The notes under the pieces are model-generated. The model was not told where the DNA came from and made no database searches. It saw only the letters and a program-made list of their open reading frames with translations. Of a stretch of 10,369 nt of DNA, positions 1 through 7,108 are shown piece after piece (the first letter of the stretch is position 1; each line of letters opens with the position of its first letter). The stretch is from CAZTWC01 sp964617105 [NCBI: uncultured Myxococcia bacterium] (lineage in GTDB: Bacteria; CAZTWC01). A program made the position numbers and the translations under genes. The stretch lies in NCBI GenBank assembly GCA_964617105.1, contig CAZTWC010000034.1, positions 10,398 to 20,766 on the forward strand, written 5' to 3'.

Positions 1-555
1 CCTATTGCCGGTAATTTGTTTATCGACCGTAATCTCTTTGCCCTTCGTCAGTTTCAATTGGACTTTGGTGATGGTACGGTTCTGGGACAAATGTTGCTCA
101 ATTTTCAAAAAGATAATACTCAGGTGTTGCTAAGGGGTAAAATTACAGATTTTAAACCAGAGTTGGTCAAAAACGGCAATCGCGCTACTGCCACTGGTTA
201 TCAGGCCAGGGGAATAGACGCAAACTGCGCTTTGATGTTTAACCTTACCAAATTGGAGATGAAGGGCCGTTTTCACCTGGTGCACATTAGTAAACATCAT
301 CTGCTTACCATGCTGGATATTTTGGACCCCTTTCATGAAAATGTAAAATTTAACCAACTGCGGATGGCCTTATCCCTGGGTTATCCAAAATTTGTCCGTT
401 TGCGGCTTGACCCCGGCTTTTTGTCTATGAAACTGGAATTGGGCGGAGTTGCTCAATTGGTTGATATCGGCGAGATCCGTGGTATCCCCACCGGACCGCT
501 ATTGGAAAAATATTTGGGAGGAATTCTTACAAAAACCGGAGGAATTATAAAATGA
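1..555 (+). CDS. AsmA/YdbH-like envelope protein, C-terminal fragment
   Basis: The frame is open from the first base, so this is the last 184 residues of a larger protein whose start lies outside the window. The TTG at 16 is not a credible start. The text is rich in alternating hydrophobic/polar beta-strand sequence and ends in a segment containing LGGVAQLVDIGEIRGIP and then GPLLEKYLG, which resembles the C-terminus of AsmA-like (YdbH/DUF3971-type) proteins. Such proteins are inner-membrane-anchored beta-rich bridges that reach across the periplasm and carry phospholipid to the outer membrane. The gene downstream encodes a DUF1318/YdbL-like lipoprotein, and its ATG overlaps this stop by four bases (ATGA), matching the E. 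coli ydbH-ynbE-ydbL arrangement. The family call rests on motif memory and context; the diagnostic N-terminal part is not visible. Confidence 0.55.
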   Translation, partial: PIAGNLFIDRNLFALRQFQLDFGDGTVLGQMLLNFQKDNTQVLLRGKITDFKPELVKNGNRATATGYQARGIDANCALMFNLTKLEMKGRFHLVHISKHHLLTMLDILDPFHENVKFNQLRMALSLGYPKFVRLRLDPGFLSMKLELGGVAQLVDIGEIRGIPTGPLLEKYLGGILTKTGGIIK

Positions 556-1127
556 ATTGGGTAAAGATTTTTTTGCTGCTAGTCTGCTGTAGTAGTTTGG
601 CTGGTGGCTGTGTAAAAGTTTCCAATATCGTTTTGCTGGATAACAAAACCGCCTTGGAGCAACAGGCATCCGGAGAGTATAGTGCCCTGGAAGCCCAATT
701 GGAGAAAGAGGGTATCTATCCCAAGGCCAAAGAGTTTGCCTTTCATCAATTGGAAAAAAATGTTTGGCTATCCTATGGAGAGGACTCCTTTGCCGCTATT
801 CTCGATATCTATCGAACTCTGGAAGAGAACGCGGAGCAACAGAATAATCTACTCATAAAACAGTGTATCGGTGAGGCCTCCACCGGACTATTAATGGAAA
901 CTCCGGCTAATTGCCGGGTGCAAAATTTGAGTACCAATCTGGTGGAAAGTGTAATCAATAAAACCAATCAAAATCGCAGGCAATTGTGGGAATATATTGC
1001 CACCAAGCGGGGCGTATCTCCAGAGAAGGCCCAGGCTCAATGGCATAAGACCAATCTGCAAGAGATGGTTTGTAGCGGCCAGTTCCAGGATGAACAGGGG
1101 AAATGGCAGGTGAAAAAATGCGAATAA
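552..1127 (+). CDS. DUF1318 (YdbL-like) lipoprotein
   Basis: This encodes 191 residues. It opens with a short basic n-region, a hydrophobic run and the lipobox-like LAGGC, giving a predicted lipidated Cys20. The C-terminal part (about 130-189) has the DUF1318/YdbL pattern: INKTNQNRRQLWEYIATKRG, then a helix, then a short G-x-W-x-x-K ending (GKWQVKK). E. coli YdbL is a small soluble periplasmic protein that modulates the YdbH-YnbE bridge. This one is longer and lipidated, and residues 20-50 (VKVSNIVLLDNKTALEQQ and following) could play the YnbE role of pairing with the YdbH C-terminus; that is inference. Cys104, 121, 174 and 190 would all be periplasmic. The start is set by GGAGGA at 538-543, 8 bases from the ATG, and by the ATGA overlap with the upstream gene, which indicates translational coupling. 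Confidence 0.72.
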   Translation: MNWVKIFLLLVCCSSLAGGCVKVSNIVLLDNKTALEQQASGEYSALEAQLEKEGIYPKAKEFAFHQLEKNVWLSYGEDSFAAILDIYRTLEENAEQQNNLLIKQCIGEASTGLLMETPANCRVQNLSTNLVESVINKTNQNRRQLWEYIATKRGVSPEKAQAQWHKTNLQEMVCSGQFQDEQGKWQVKKCE

Positions 1128-4100
1128 AATCATTAAGGCCCCAGGCAGGCTGGCGGTTGGTTTTATTACTGCTGGCATTACTAATAATTCCTCAAACCGC
1201 TTTTTCATCAGTAATCCAGGGCGGAGGACTATACTTGCCCAAACGGCTGACAGCCGGGTCTTCCGATCAATACCGGAGTGAATTGAACCCAGATGCTGCC
1301 TCTATCTACTATTTGAGCAACAAAAATGGCACCACCGAAATATTCAGTCAAAATCTGCAGCAGGGGAATCCCCGCCTGTTATTTGACAACTCCGCTGATG
1401 TCAATTGCCCTCGGATAAGCCCTGATGGTAAAAAGATGCTCTATATCAGTTATAAAACCGATGCGGTCGGTGATGTGTGTGTCTATGATTTGCAAAAGAG
1501 CGAGAACCGCTGCCTTACCAGTGGCAAACCGGCTGAAATATTTGCCTTCTGGTTTCCCGATAATAAGAGTATCGGCTATGTGTCCAGGCAGTCACTCCAC
1601 GATGACCTGGCTCTGTTTCGGATGGATATCTCCTCTGGAAAAAGTGATTTGATCCTAAAGCAAAATATGAGCAGCCCATCTCCTTCTCCGGATGGTATCT
1701 GGCTGACCTTTGTGCCATTAACCAGGAATTTAAGTTCGGTGGGAGTTAGTTTTTCGGTGGAGGTGGCCCGGCATATCAGTTTACTGAATCTGAAGACCGG
1801 CATGGTTTACACCATAGAGATGCCTTTACCAGGCAACAGTGGTTTCCCGTCATTTTCAAAAGATGGGAAGTTTCTCTATTTTTCTCAATATCTGAATGAC
1901 ACCAATTTTGACGGTCAAATCGATGGCAATGATCACAGTGTTATTTTTCGTATCCCTTTTAACCGGCAAAACCCGACCAAAATTTCTATGCCCCAGCAAC
2001 TCACCTCAGCCCGCTGGAATTGCCAGTTTCCCTATCCGGCGGCCAATGAGTTGATATTGACCTGTTCTCACCAGGGATCTCTGGATATCTATTCTCTACC
2101 CCTTACCGGAAGCATTCCCTTGCAATGGAAGGCCAACAAACTGGACGAGGAGATCATTTCCAGCCGCAACAGTTGGGACAAGATGCTATTATTGGCCCGC
2201 AAATTGATGTTTGCCCCATCCAATCCGGAACGGATCGATATTTATCGCCAAATGGTTTTTTTACACATGAGCCGCCAGGAGTACCGTTCAGTGGAGTTTT
2301 ATACCAGACAAGTATCTGCGCTCAGCGGTTCAGAAGAATTTGAGCATCAATGGGCCGAAATAGTCCAGGAATTGGTCAATTTCTATCAACAGGAAAAGCG
2401 TCTTCAGCGGGGATGGCTGAATAACCGGTTTGTGGTTGCCCAGAAAAAGCGAATAGAGCGGTTAACCAATAACCTAAAGGATTACACTCTCAGTGCTCAG
2501 CATTTCACCCACATGGTAATTAGCCAGATAGAGGGGAAACTGGGCAATTTTGAACAGGCAATGGAACATATTAAGGCGGTAAATTTAGCGGAGGAGAAAG
2601 ATTTTTATGTTTTGATGAGTTATGTTTTTAACCAAATCCCTTTTCTCAACCTGGTAGGGGAAAAAGAGAAAGTGGGCGCTGATCTGAAACTATTATCCAG
2701 CCATAAAAGTCTGCCTCTCGATTTAAGGCTCTATTATGCCCAAAGATTTGTCAAAGAGAAAACTCTGGGTAAAAGTCTCCAGGAAAAACAGCAGACAGTG
2801 GCAGATATTTTAAGCAATTTAGACTTGGATGAGTCTGTTTCGGAAGAGTTGCAAGTTGTCCTTACTTTAACAGGCTATTTGTTAGAGATAGGTCAGGCTG
2901 CCGAAGAGGAGGTTCGTAAAAAAATATTTGCCCTGTACAAAAAGAATAAAAAAATGGTGGTTCGCAAGGTGATAATTGCCTCCACTTTGAAATATGCGGC
3001 TCAAAAGGGCAAAGATTATTTGCTTTACCAATTTGCCAATTCCTGGGTATCCTGGCTCAAAAAAGCGCAGAGCGAACGGCGGTATGCGGAGAAAGTTTAT
3101 TTGGCGGTTATTTTGGAGCGTGCATATCTGGAGATTGCCAAAAAGGAGTATAAGAAGGCCCGGGCCTCTTTTTACGGCGGAACCTTAAAGAGTAACTCGC
3201 TGGAGGCTCATACCGGTTTTATCGAAACTCGGTTTATGGAAGGGAAAGGGGTTGAGGATATCCTCTCTTTTTACCGTAAACAGTTTAAAAACAGGGATAA
3301 TCACCCGGTTTACCGGTACGTGCGCGCTTATCTGATAGCCCGGGAATTCAGTTCTTTACCTCTTTTGATTCACAGGGACGAACAGAGCAAACCAGACTTT
3401 GATATCCTAAATTTTTCTAAAGAGAGATGCCAACAAGCCCTTGATTATCTATATTTGGCGGATCGGGATCTGCCTCGGAATTTATCTATAAATTTTTTGT
3501 GGGGATTTTTAGCCCATCAAAAATATTTTCACCGTGATATTGATACCGGGGCCGCTTATACCGCTATCCAAAAGTATCTTTTAGCCCTGGATTTGGCCCG
3601 TGAAAAGCCTCGCTACCAGGCACCCATAAGTCATGCCCTGGGCCTTTTGAATGCTGCTCTGGGTAATCACCGGGCTGCATTACTCCATTTTGATAGCCGG
3701 CAAAAGTTGCCTTTTTTGCAAAAAAAGGTGAATTTAAACCTGCTAATAGCCAGGGCGCGTAGTTTATACCATACTCACCGTCCAGAAAAAGCGGTTGATA
3801 CCGCAACTTTGGCATTGACTATCGTTAAAGAGGAGCCCAGAATGCAAGCATATCTTCCTATGGTGCTGGATCGGGCGGGATTATATTTTTATGCTTCCAA
3901 GCAATTTGATAAATCGATTGAAATACTAAATGAATATCTAACTTTAATTGCCGGAGCGGGCGCCAATGACCGGTTTCCCCTGGTCAACCATTTAAAAGGC
4001 CATATCCTTTTAGCCGCCAATCATCTGCTTTTGCAGCAGTTTAACCAGGCCATCGAGCAGTTGAAAAAGGGGGAAGCCGTATTGGATTCCGGAGAAAAGA

Positions 4101-4675
4101 TGCGGCCGGTTCAGGAGAAAGTGAACAACAGAAAGTCGATGTTTAGAAAACACCAATATGGCCGGGAGGATTTTCAGATTTTGATTGCCGGACTTCTGGC
4201 CCATGCCTTTTATGGCTCCCAAGATCTTTCTGCCGCCACCTTTCGGATGAAACAGCGAATAGAGTTATTGGAGGAACGGTTTGAAGAGAAGGGCCGGGAT
4301 TCCGACCTGCTGGAGATAGCCCAGGCCTATTCTGATTTGGCCACTTACGCATTTTTACAAAAAAGAGAAGCCGAGAGCTTGCTGATGATGAAATCTGCTT
4401 TTAATTTTTCCGATAAGTTCAATAAAAAAACAGGCACCATAGTTAACCAGGTCAACATCAGGCTTTTGCACGGATATGCCCGTTTATGGCTGAATGGAAA
4501 AAAAACCGCCGGGGAAAACCTGGATGATCTTATCCGGCGTTTACAAAAAGTGCATCAATTTTTATGCCAAAAACCCAATCCCCGCTGGAAGGCAGATCGG
4601 GAGATGATAGGTTTTTATTTAACCAGTGTCCGGACGGACACTGCGATGACTCACCCTCAAGGAGAACTAAAATGA
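1118..4675 (+). CDS. Exported TolB/PD40 beta-propeller and TPR-like repeat protein
   Basis: From ATG 1118 the product is 1185 residues. An in-frame ATG at 1103 exists, but AGGTG at 1108-1112 fits 1118 and places the basic n-region MRIKSLR directly before a hydrophobic core (13-28), a clear signal peptide. Residues about 45-330 contain repeated propeller strands with the TolB/PD40 signature: SPDGKKMLYIS, then SPSPDGIWLTF, then SKDGKFLYFS. One loop holds an EF-hand-like acidic sequence, DTNFDGQID (261-269), possibly calcium-binding. From about 345 to the end the sequence is almost all amphipathic helix with TPR-like spacing, e.g. around 3540-3960 and 4000-4330. The protein is probably a periplasmic scaffold. 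It overlaps the lipoprotein gene by 10 bases and the cytochrome gene by 4. The exact binding partner is unknown. The TPR assignment comes from pattern, not from a profile search. Confidence 0.75.
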   Translation: MRIKSLRPQAGWRLVLLLLALLIIPQTAFSSVIQGGGLYLPKRLTAGSSDQYRSELNPDAASIYYLSNKNGTTEIFSQNLQQGNPRLLFDNSADVNCPRISPDGKKMLYISYKTDAVGDVCVYDLQKSENRCLTSGKPAEIFAFWFPDNKSIGYVSRQSLHDDLALFRMDISSGKSDLILKQNMSSPSPSPDGIWLTFVPLTRNLSSVGVSFSVEVARHISLLNLKTGMVYTIEMPLPGNSGFPSFSKDGKFLYFSQYLNDTNFDGQIDGNDHSVIFRIPFNRQNPTKISMPQQLTSARWNCQFPYPAANELILTCSHQGSLDIYSLPLTGSIPLQWKANKLDEEIISSRNSWDKMLLLARKLMFAPSNPERIDIYRQMVFLHMSRQEYRSVEFYTRQVSALSGSEEFEHQWAEIVQELVNFYQQEKRLQRGWLNNRFVVAQKKRIERLTNNLKDYTLSAQHFTHMVISQIEGKLGNFEQAMEHIKAVNLAEEKDFYVLMSYVFNQIPFLNLVGEKEKVGADLKLLSSHKSLPLDLRLYYAQRFVKEKTLGKSLQEKQQTVADILSNLDLDESVSEELQVVLTLTGYLLEIGQAAEEEVRKKIFALYKKNKKMVVRKVIIASTLKYAAQKGKDYLLYQFANSWVSWLKKAQSERRYAEKVYLAVILERAYLEIAKKEYKKARASFYGGTLKSNSLEAHTGFIETRFMEGKGVEDILSFYRKQFKNRDNHPVYRYVRAYLIAREFSSLPLLIHRDEQSKPDFDILNFSKERCQQALDYLYLADRDLPRNLSINFLWGFLAHQKYFHRDIDTGAAYTAIQKYLLALDLAREKPRYQAPISHALGLLNAALGNHRAALLHFDSRQKLPFLQKKVNLNLLIARARSLYHTHRPEKAVDTATLALTIVKEEPRMQAYLPMVLDRAGLYFYASKQFDKSIEILNEYLTLIAGAGANDRFPLVNHLKGHILLAANHLLLQQFNQAIEQLKKGEAVLDSGEKMRPVQEKVNNRKSMFRKHQYGREDFQILIAGLLAHAFYGSQDLSAATFRMKQRIELLEERFEEKGRDSDLLEIAQAYSDLATYAFLQKREAESLLMMKSAFNFSDKFNKKTGTIVNQVNIRLLHGYARLWLNGKKTAGENLDDLIRRLQKVHQFLCQKPNPRWKADREMIGFYLTSVRTDTAMTHPQGELK
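4624..4643 (+). promoter_or_regulatory. Perfect hairpin upstream of the cytochrome RBS
   Basis: CAGTGTCC (4624-4631), a GGAC loop, and GGACACTG (4636-4643) form an 8-bp perfect stem inside the last codons of the propeller/TPR gene. It lies 15 bases before the AAGGAG of the next gene. No T-tract follows, so it is not an intrinsic terminator. It could be an RNA stability or processing element, or a translation-tuning structure, within the operon mRNA. Confidence 0.45.
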
Positions 4676-5202
4676 AAAATGAAAATCCCCAAAACCAGAC
4701 AGATTCCTTAAAAGTGGCCGTTATCGTTGTTCTGCTGGCAGGATTATTTTTAATGTTGGTCAATAGTTGCGGCACTGATACGGATGATTTTTTACCGGGA
4801 GATGAATCTAAGTCTGGCTTTAGTTCTCTGTACAACGGCTATTTTCAAAAGTGTATTCAGTGCCACTCTCCAGACGGCCTGGGAAGAATAGATGGAGAGA
4901 CTGAACAAAACCTGAATTTTTCCACCAAAGAGTTGGCCTTTTCTACTATCACCAGCGGCAAGGCAGCCGGTATGGTCGGAAATCAGGAGAGTTGTAATGG
5001 AGTTGGTTTTATCAGTAAGGGAGATGCTAGCAAGAGCCTGCTAATAGCGGTTTTGGATGAAAATGTGCGCCATTCTTTTCAAGCAGGTGAGTGTGATGTG
5101 GATGCCATCAGCGACATGACCGTAAAAGTGGGATCAAATCCAGATTCCTCTTTTGTATCCAATTTGAAAAAGTGGATCAATGACGGTGCTCTTAATGACT
5201 AA
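4672..5202 (+). CDS. Membrane-anchored cytochrome-c-like protein
   Basis: I start this at ATG 4672 (176 residues), not at the farther-upstream in-frame ATG 4564. AAGGAG at 4659-4664 sits 7 bases before it, the ATG overlaps the previous stop (ATGA), and the product then begins with a short polar stretch and a hydrophobic segment (14-31) ending in NSC. Cys33 may be lipidated, although Asn at -2 is atypical; otherwise the segment is a signal anchor. CIQCH at 61-65 is a CXXCH heme-c attachment site in the context SSLYNGYFQKCIQCHSPDG. Met149 is a candidate axial ligand, and the C-terminal LKKWINDGA is the helix that normally ends small class-I-like cytochrome domains. Cys108 and Cys141 may form a disulfide. 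It could carry heme or be a degenerate member. It is the last gene of the envelope operon. Confidence 0.7.
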   Translation: MKNENPQNQTDSLKVAVIVVLLAGLFLMLVNSCGTDTDDFLPGDESKSGFSSLYNGYFQKCIQCHSPDGLGRIDGETEQNLNFSTKELAFSTITSGKAAGMVGNQESCNGVGFISKGDASKSLLIAVLDENVRHSFQAGECDVDAISDMTVKVGSNPDSSFVSNLKKWINDGALND

Positions 5203-5269
5203 AAGCGGAAGTAAATAACCCGGGATTGAAATTCCTAGAATTCTTTTCGTTCTTAAAGTCTGATTTTTC

Positions 5270-5298
5270 TTGCAGGTTTAAATTGCTTACGTTATAAT
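5270..5298 (+). promoter_or_regulatory. Promoter of the toxin-antitoxin pair
   Basis: TTGCAG (5270-5275) and a perfect TATAAT (5293-5298) are separated by exactly 17 bases, in sigma70-like format. The site lies 24 bases before the antitoxin ATG, so the leader is short. The -10 box is partly inside the inverted repeat annotated separately. Confidence 0.75.
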
Positions 5299-5309
5299 GT
5301 AAACGTAAG
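5286..5309. promoter_or_regulatory. Inverted-repeat operator over the -10 box
   Basis: CTTACGTT (5286-5293) and AACGTAAG (5302-5309) are perfect 8-base arms around an 8-base spacer that contains most of the TATAAT. Ribbon-helix-helix antitoxins typically bind such palindromes and repress their own operon. The operator role is inferred from position; the symmetry is directly visible. Confidence 0.7.
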
Positions 5310-5321
5310 AAAGGGGGTGTC

Positions 5322-5579
5322 ATGGAAAAAATATTTTCAACCAGACTGGATGAGTCAACCATTAAATATATTGGTTTGCTGGCCAATCAACTGGGTACAT
5401 CTAAAAAAGCTATTGTGGAAAAAGCGATAAGGTTTTTTGGTAAACAGGTAAGTGACATCAATAATATAAATGTTTTTAAACAAACTTGTGGAGCCTGGAA
5501 ACGTGATGAACCGGTTGATAAAACCATAGAAAACGTGCGTAAAACTTTTCAAAACTCTATGATTCGTCATAAAAAATGA
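5322..5579 (+). CDS. Ribbon-helix-helix antitoxin (VapB-type)
   Basis: This encodes 85 residues. Residues 3-40 fit a ribbon-helix-helix DNA-binding fold: a short strand (KIFSTRLDE), a helix (STIKYIGLLANQLG), the turn residues TSKK, and a second helix (AIVEKAIRFFGK). The C-terminal tail (about 56-85) has GAWKRDEP followed by a basic helix, probably the toxin-wrapping segment. It starts at ATG 5322 after the purine-rich AAGGGGG (5311-5317). Its stop overlaps the toxin ATG (ATGA), the standard antitoxin-first arrangement. It should bind the palindrome over its promoter and neutralise the PIN toxin. I am confident in the class and less so in the exact VapB subfamily. Confidence 0.8.
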   Translation: MEKIFSTRLDESTIKYIGLLANQLGTSKKAIVEKAIRFFGKQVSDINNINVFKQTCGAWKRDEPVDKTIENVRKTFQNSMIRHKK

Positions 5580-5959
5580 GAGCATATATTGATACTGATA
5601 TTTTAATATGGCATCTGCGGGGTGATGAAAGAGCCAACTATTTTTTGGACCAAATAAGCAACAACCAGATCTATGAACTGTGGATTGGGGCGATGCAAAG
5701 GGCGGAAATCGTTTTTTTTATGCAGTCCAAAGAAGTTAAAATGACTGAGTTACTGTTGGCCCAATTTAAAACCGCACCAGTAGATCAAAAAATTGTTGAC
5801 CTGGCTGGAATTCTTTATAGAAAGTGGCACCCCAAACAAGGAATAGACGTCAATGATGCTATATTAGCGGCAACAGTGATGCAAACCGGTGGCGAGATTT
5901 TCTCTCTCAATGCCAAACACTATCCCATGCCGGACGTTCTAGTCCAAACACCCTGGTGA
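5576..5959 (+). CDS. PIN-domain ribonuclease toxin (VapC-type)
   Basis: This encodes 127 residues, the usual VapC length. The PIN acidic set is visible: Asp6 in YIDTDILIW, Glu44 in RAEIVF, and Asp94 (with Asp91) in GIDVNDAILAATV, then SLNAKHYPMPD at 110-120, which corresponds to the T-x-N-x-x-x-F end of PIN domains with Asn112. These residues would coordinate Mg2+ or Mn2+ for single-strand RNA cleavage. The ATG lies inside the antitoxin stop (ATGA), so the two are translationally coupled. No residue expected for activity appears lost. The RNA target (often initiator tRNA or an rRNA loop in VapCs) cannot be read from sequence. Confidence 0.87.
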   Translation: MRAYIDTDILIWHLRGDERANYFLDQISNNQIYELWIGAMQRAEIVFFMQSKEVKMTELLLAQFKTAPVDQKIVDLAGILYRKWHPKQGIDVNDAILAATVMQTGGEIFSLNAKHYPMPDVLVQTPW

Positions 5960-5998
5960 GTTATCTCAAGAATTTTCAGATTATTTTAAGTCCTTCTA

Positions 5999-6027
5999 TT
6001 GACAAATATCCTTCTACTGGTTATATT
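5999..6027 (+). promoter_or_regulatory. Promoter of the ferredoxin gene
   Basis: A perfect TTGACA (5999-6004), a 17-base spacer and TATATT (6022-6027) form a near-consensus promoter about 100 bases upstream of ATG 6129. Immediately downstream, GGTGTTAGAATACC (6028-6041) is an imperfect palindrome at the likely transcription start, so control by a repressor is possible but unproven. Confidence 0.7.
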
Positions 6028-6128
6028 GGTGTTAGAATACCAGAATATGTTTGGTAAACTACTCAGTTTGTGTCTGATAATTCATAATCAGGCCAAGATT
6101 ATTTGTTCAAATTTAAAAGGAATTTATT

Positions 6129-6977
6129 ATGAAACGCAAGATTATCACTATTGATGAAGATGCCTGCAACGGGTGTGAAGAGTGTATTCCCAATTGTCCG
6201 GAAGGGGCTATCCAGATTATAGATGGAAAAGCCCGGCTGATAAGTGATCTTTTTTGTGATGGTTTGGGAGCCTGTCTGGGCCACTGTCCAGAAGGGGCCA
6301 TCACGATAGAGGAGAGGGAAGCAGAGTCTTATGATGAGCGCAAAGTTATGGATAATGTTGTAATTGGTGGTCCCAATGTGATTAAAGCGCATTTGCAGCA
6401 TTTGCAAGAACACCATCAGCAGGAGTATCTACAGGAGGCGTTACAGTATTTAAAAGATCATCATATCGAAGTTACGACCGATTTTACTCAGGAGGATGCA
6501 TCGGAACACAGTCAAGGCGAGCATAGCCAATGTGGGTGTCCAGGGGCAAAAATGCTGGATTTTTCCCAGGCTGGTGAGCAAGATGAAGATGATTCCCAGG
6601 GTAATCGTCCATCCCAACTGCGCCAATGGCCGATTCAAATGCATTTGATATCTCCGGCTGCGCCCTATTTTAAAGAAGCTGACCTATTGCTGGCCGCTGA
6701 TTGCGTAGCCTTTGCAGTGGGGGATTTTCACCGGGATTTCTTAAAAGATAAACGGTTGGCTATTGCCTGTCCAAAACTGGACCATGGCCCTGAAATCTAT
6801 ATTGAGAAGTTAAGAGCTCTGATTGATGAAGCCAAGATAAACTCCCTGACCGTAATGGTTATGCAGGTTCCCTGCTGCAGTGGTTTGGTCCAGATGGCTG
6901 AACAAGCTATGGAAAAAGCCAATCGAAAATTGCCTATCAAAGTGGTGGTGGTCGGACTAAAAGGCAATATTTTGTAG
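6129..6977 (+). CDS. 4Fe-4S ferredoxin-type protein with Cys-rich C-terminal domain
   Basis: This encodes 282 residues; ATG 6129 follows AAAAGGAA (6115-6122). Residues 13-24 carry CNGCEECIPNCP, a classic 4Fe-4S motif (Cys13, 16, 19, 23). The second site, CDGLGACLGHCPEG (43-56), provides only three cysteines at the expected positions (43, 49, 53), with Asp-Gly in place of the usual first CxxC spacing. The segment at 80-115 is helical and His/Glu-rich. A variable acidic linker (118-160) contains CGCPG. Residues 160-282 form a domain with ADCVAFAVGDFHRDF, AIACPKLDHG and VPCCSG, which matches the C-terminal half of ferredoxin-like proteins common in strict anaerobes, often near hybrid-cluster protein or Crp/Fnr genes. 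It is cytoplasmic and likely transfers electrons or senses redox state; the partner is not in the window. Confidence 0.8.
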   Translation: MKRKIITIDEDACNGCEECIPNCPEGAIQIIDGKARLISDLFCDGLGACLGHCPEGAITIEEREAESYDERKVMDNVVIGGPNVIKAHLQHLQEHHQQEYLQEALQYLKDHHIEVTTDFTQEDASEHSQGEHSQCGCPGAKMLDFSQAGEQDEDDSQGNRPSQLRQWPIQMHLISPAAPYFKEADLLLAADCVAFAVGDFHRDFLKDKRLAIACPKLDHGPEIYIEKLRALIDEAKINSLTVMVMQVPCCSGLVQMAEQAMEKANRKLPIKVVVVGLKGNIL

Positions 6978-6989
6978 AACTACATTGCC
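6963..6989 (+). terminator. Possible terminator hairpin at the ferredoxin stop
   Basis: GGCAAT (6963-6968) pairs with ATTGCC (6984-6989), and GTA/TAC (6974-6976 with 6981-6983) extends the stem around a GAAC loop, leaving a five-base bulge (ATTTT) on one side. The stem includes the stop codon. A T/C-rich tract (roughly 6991-7036) follows, but not an immediate run of T. This is weak support for termination. Confidence 0.35.
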
Positions 6990-7045
6990 GTTTATCCAAA
7001 TTCTATTCTTTCCTTTCTTCTATTTTCTTCTTTCTTCAAGAAGTG

Positions 7046-7075
7046 TTGTATTTATTACATAATTTGCGATATACT
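7046..7075 (+). promoter_or_regulatory. Promoter of the large surface-protein gene
   Basis: TTGTAT (7046-7051) and TATACT (7070-7075) are 18 bases apart, 33 bases before ATG 7109. The AGGGAGA at 7097-7103, 5 bases before the ATG, is a strong ribosome binding site. The -35 box is only moderate. Confidence 0.5.
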
Positions 7076-7108
7076 CTGTGTGAATTACGCACCCTTAGGG
7101 AGAACTCC

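Noticed and set aside
1103-1117. Earlier ATG for the propeller/TPR gene
   Set aside because: The AGGGG before it is only 2 bases away, and it would add five residues before an otherwise ideal signal peptide. ATG 1118 has a better-placed AGGTG.
4564-4671. Earlier in-frame ATG for the cytochrome-like protein
   Set aside because: It would place 36 charged residues ahead of the signal segment and lies deep inside the upstream gene. ATG 4672 has AAGGAG and the ATGA overlap.
5230-5242. AATTC-CTA-GAATT hairpin as operon terminator
   Set aside because: The stem is only five A/T-rich pairs with a 3-base loop, and no clean T-run follows directly. It is too weak to call.
5957-5968. TGAG-TTAT-CTCA hairpin at the toxin stop as terminator
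   Set aside because: It is a four-base stem with no T-tract, expected by chance.
6099-6416. Minus-strand frames under the ferredoxin gene
   Set aside because: They are shadows of the forward ferredoxin gene, which has conserved Cys motifs, a promoter and an RBS.
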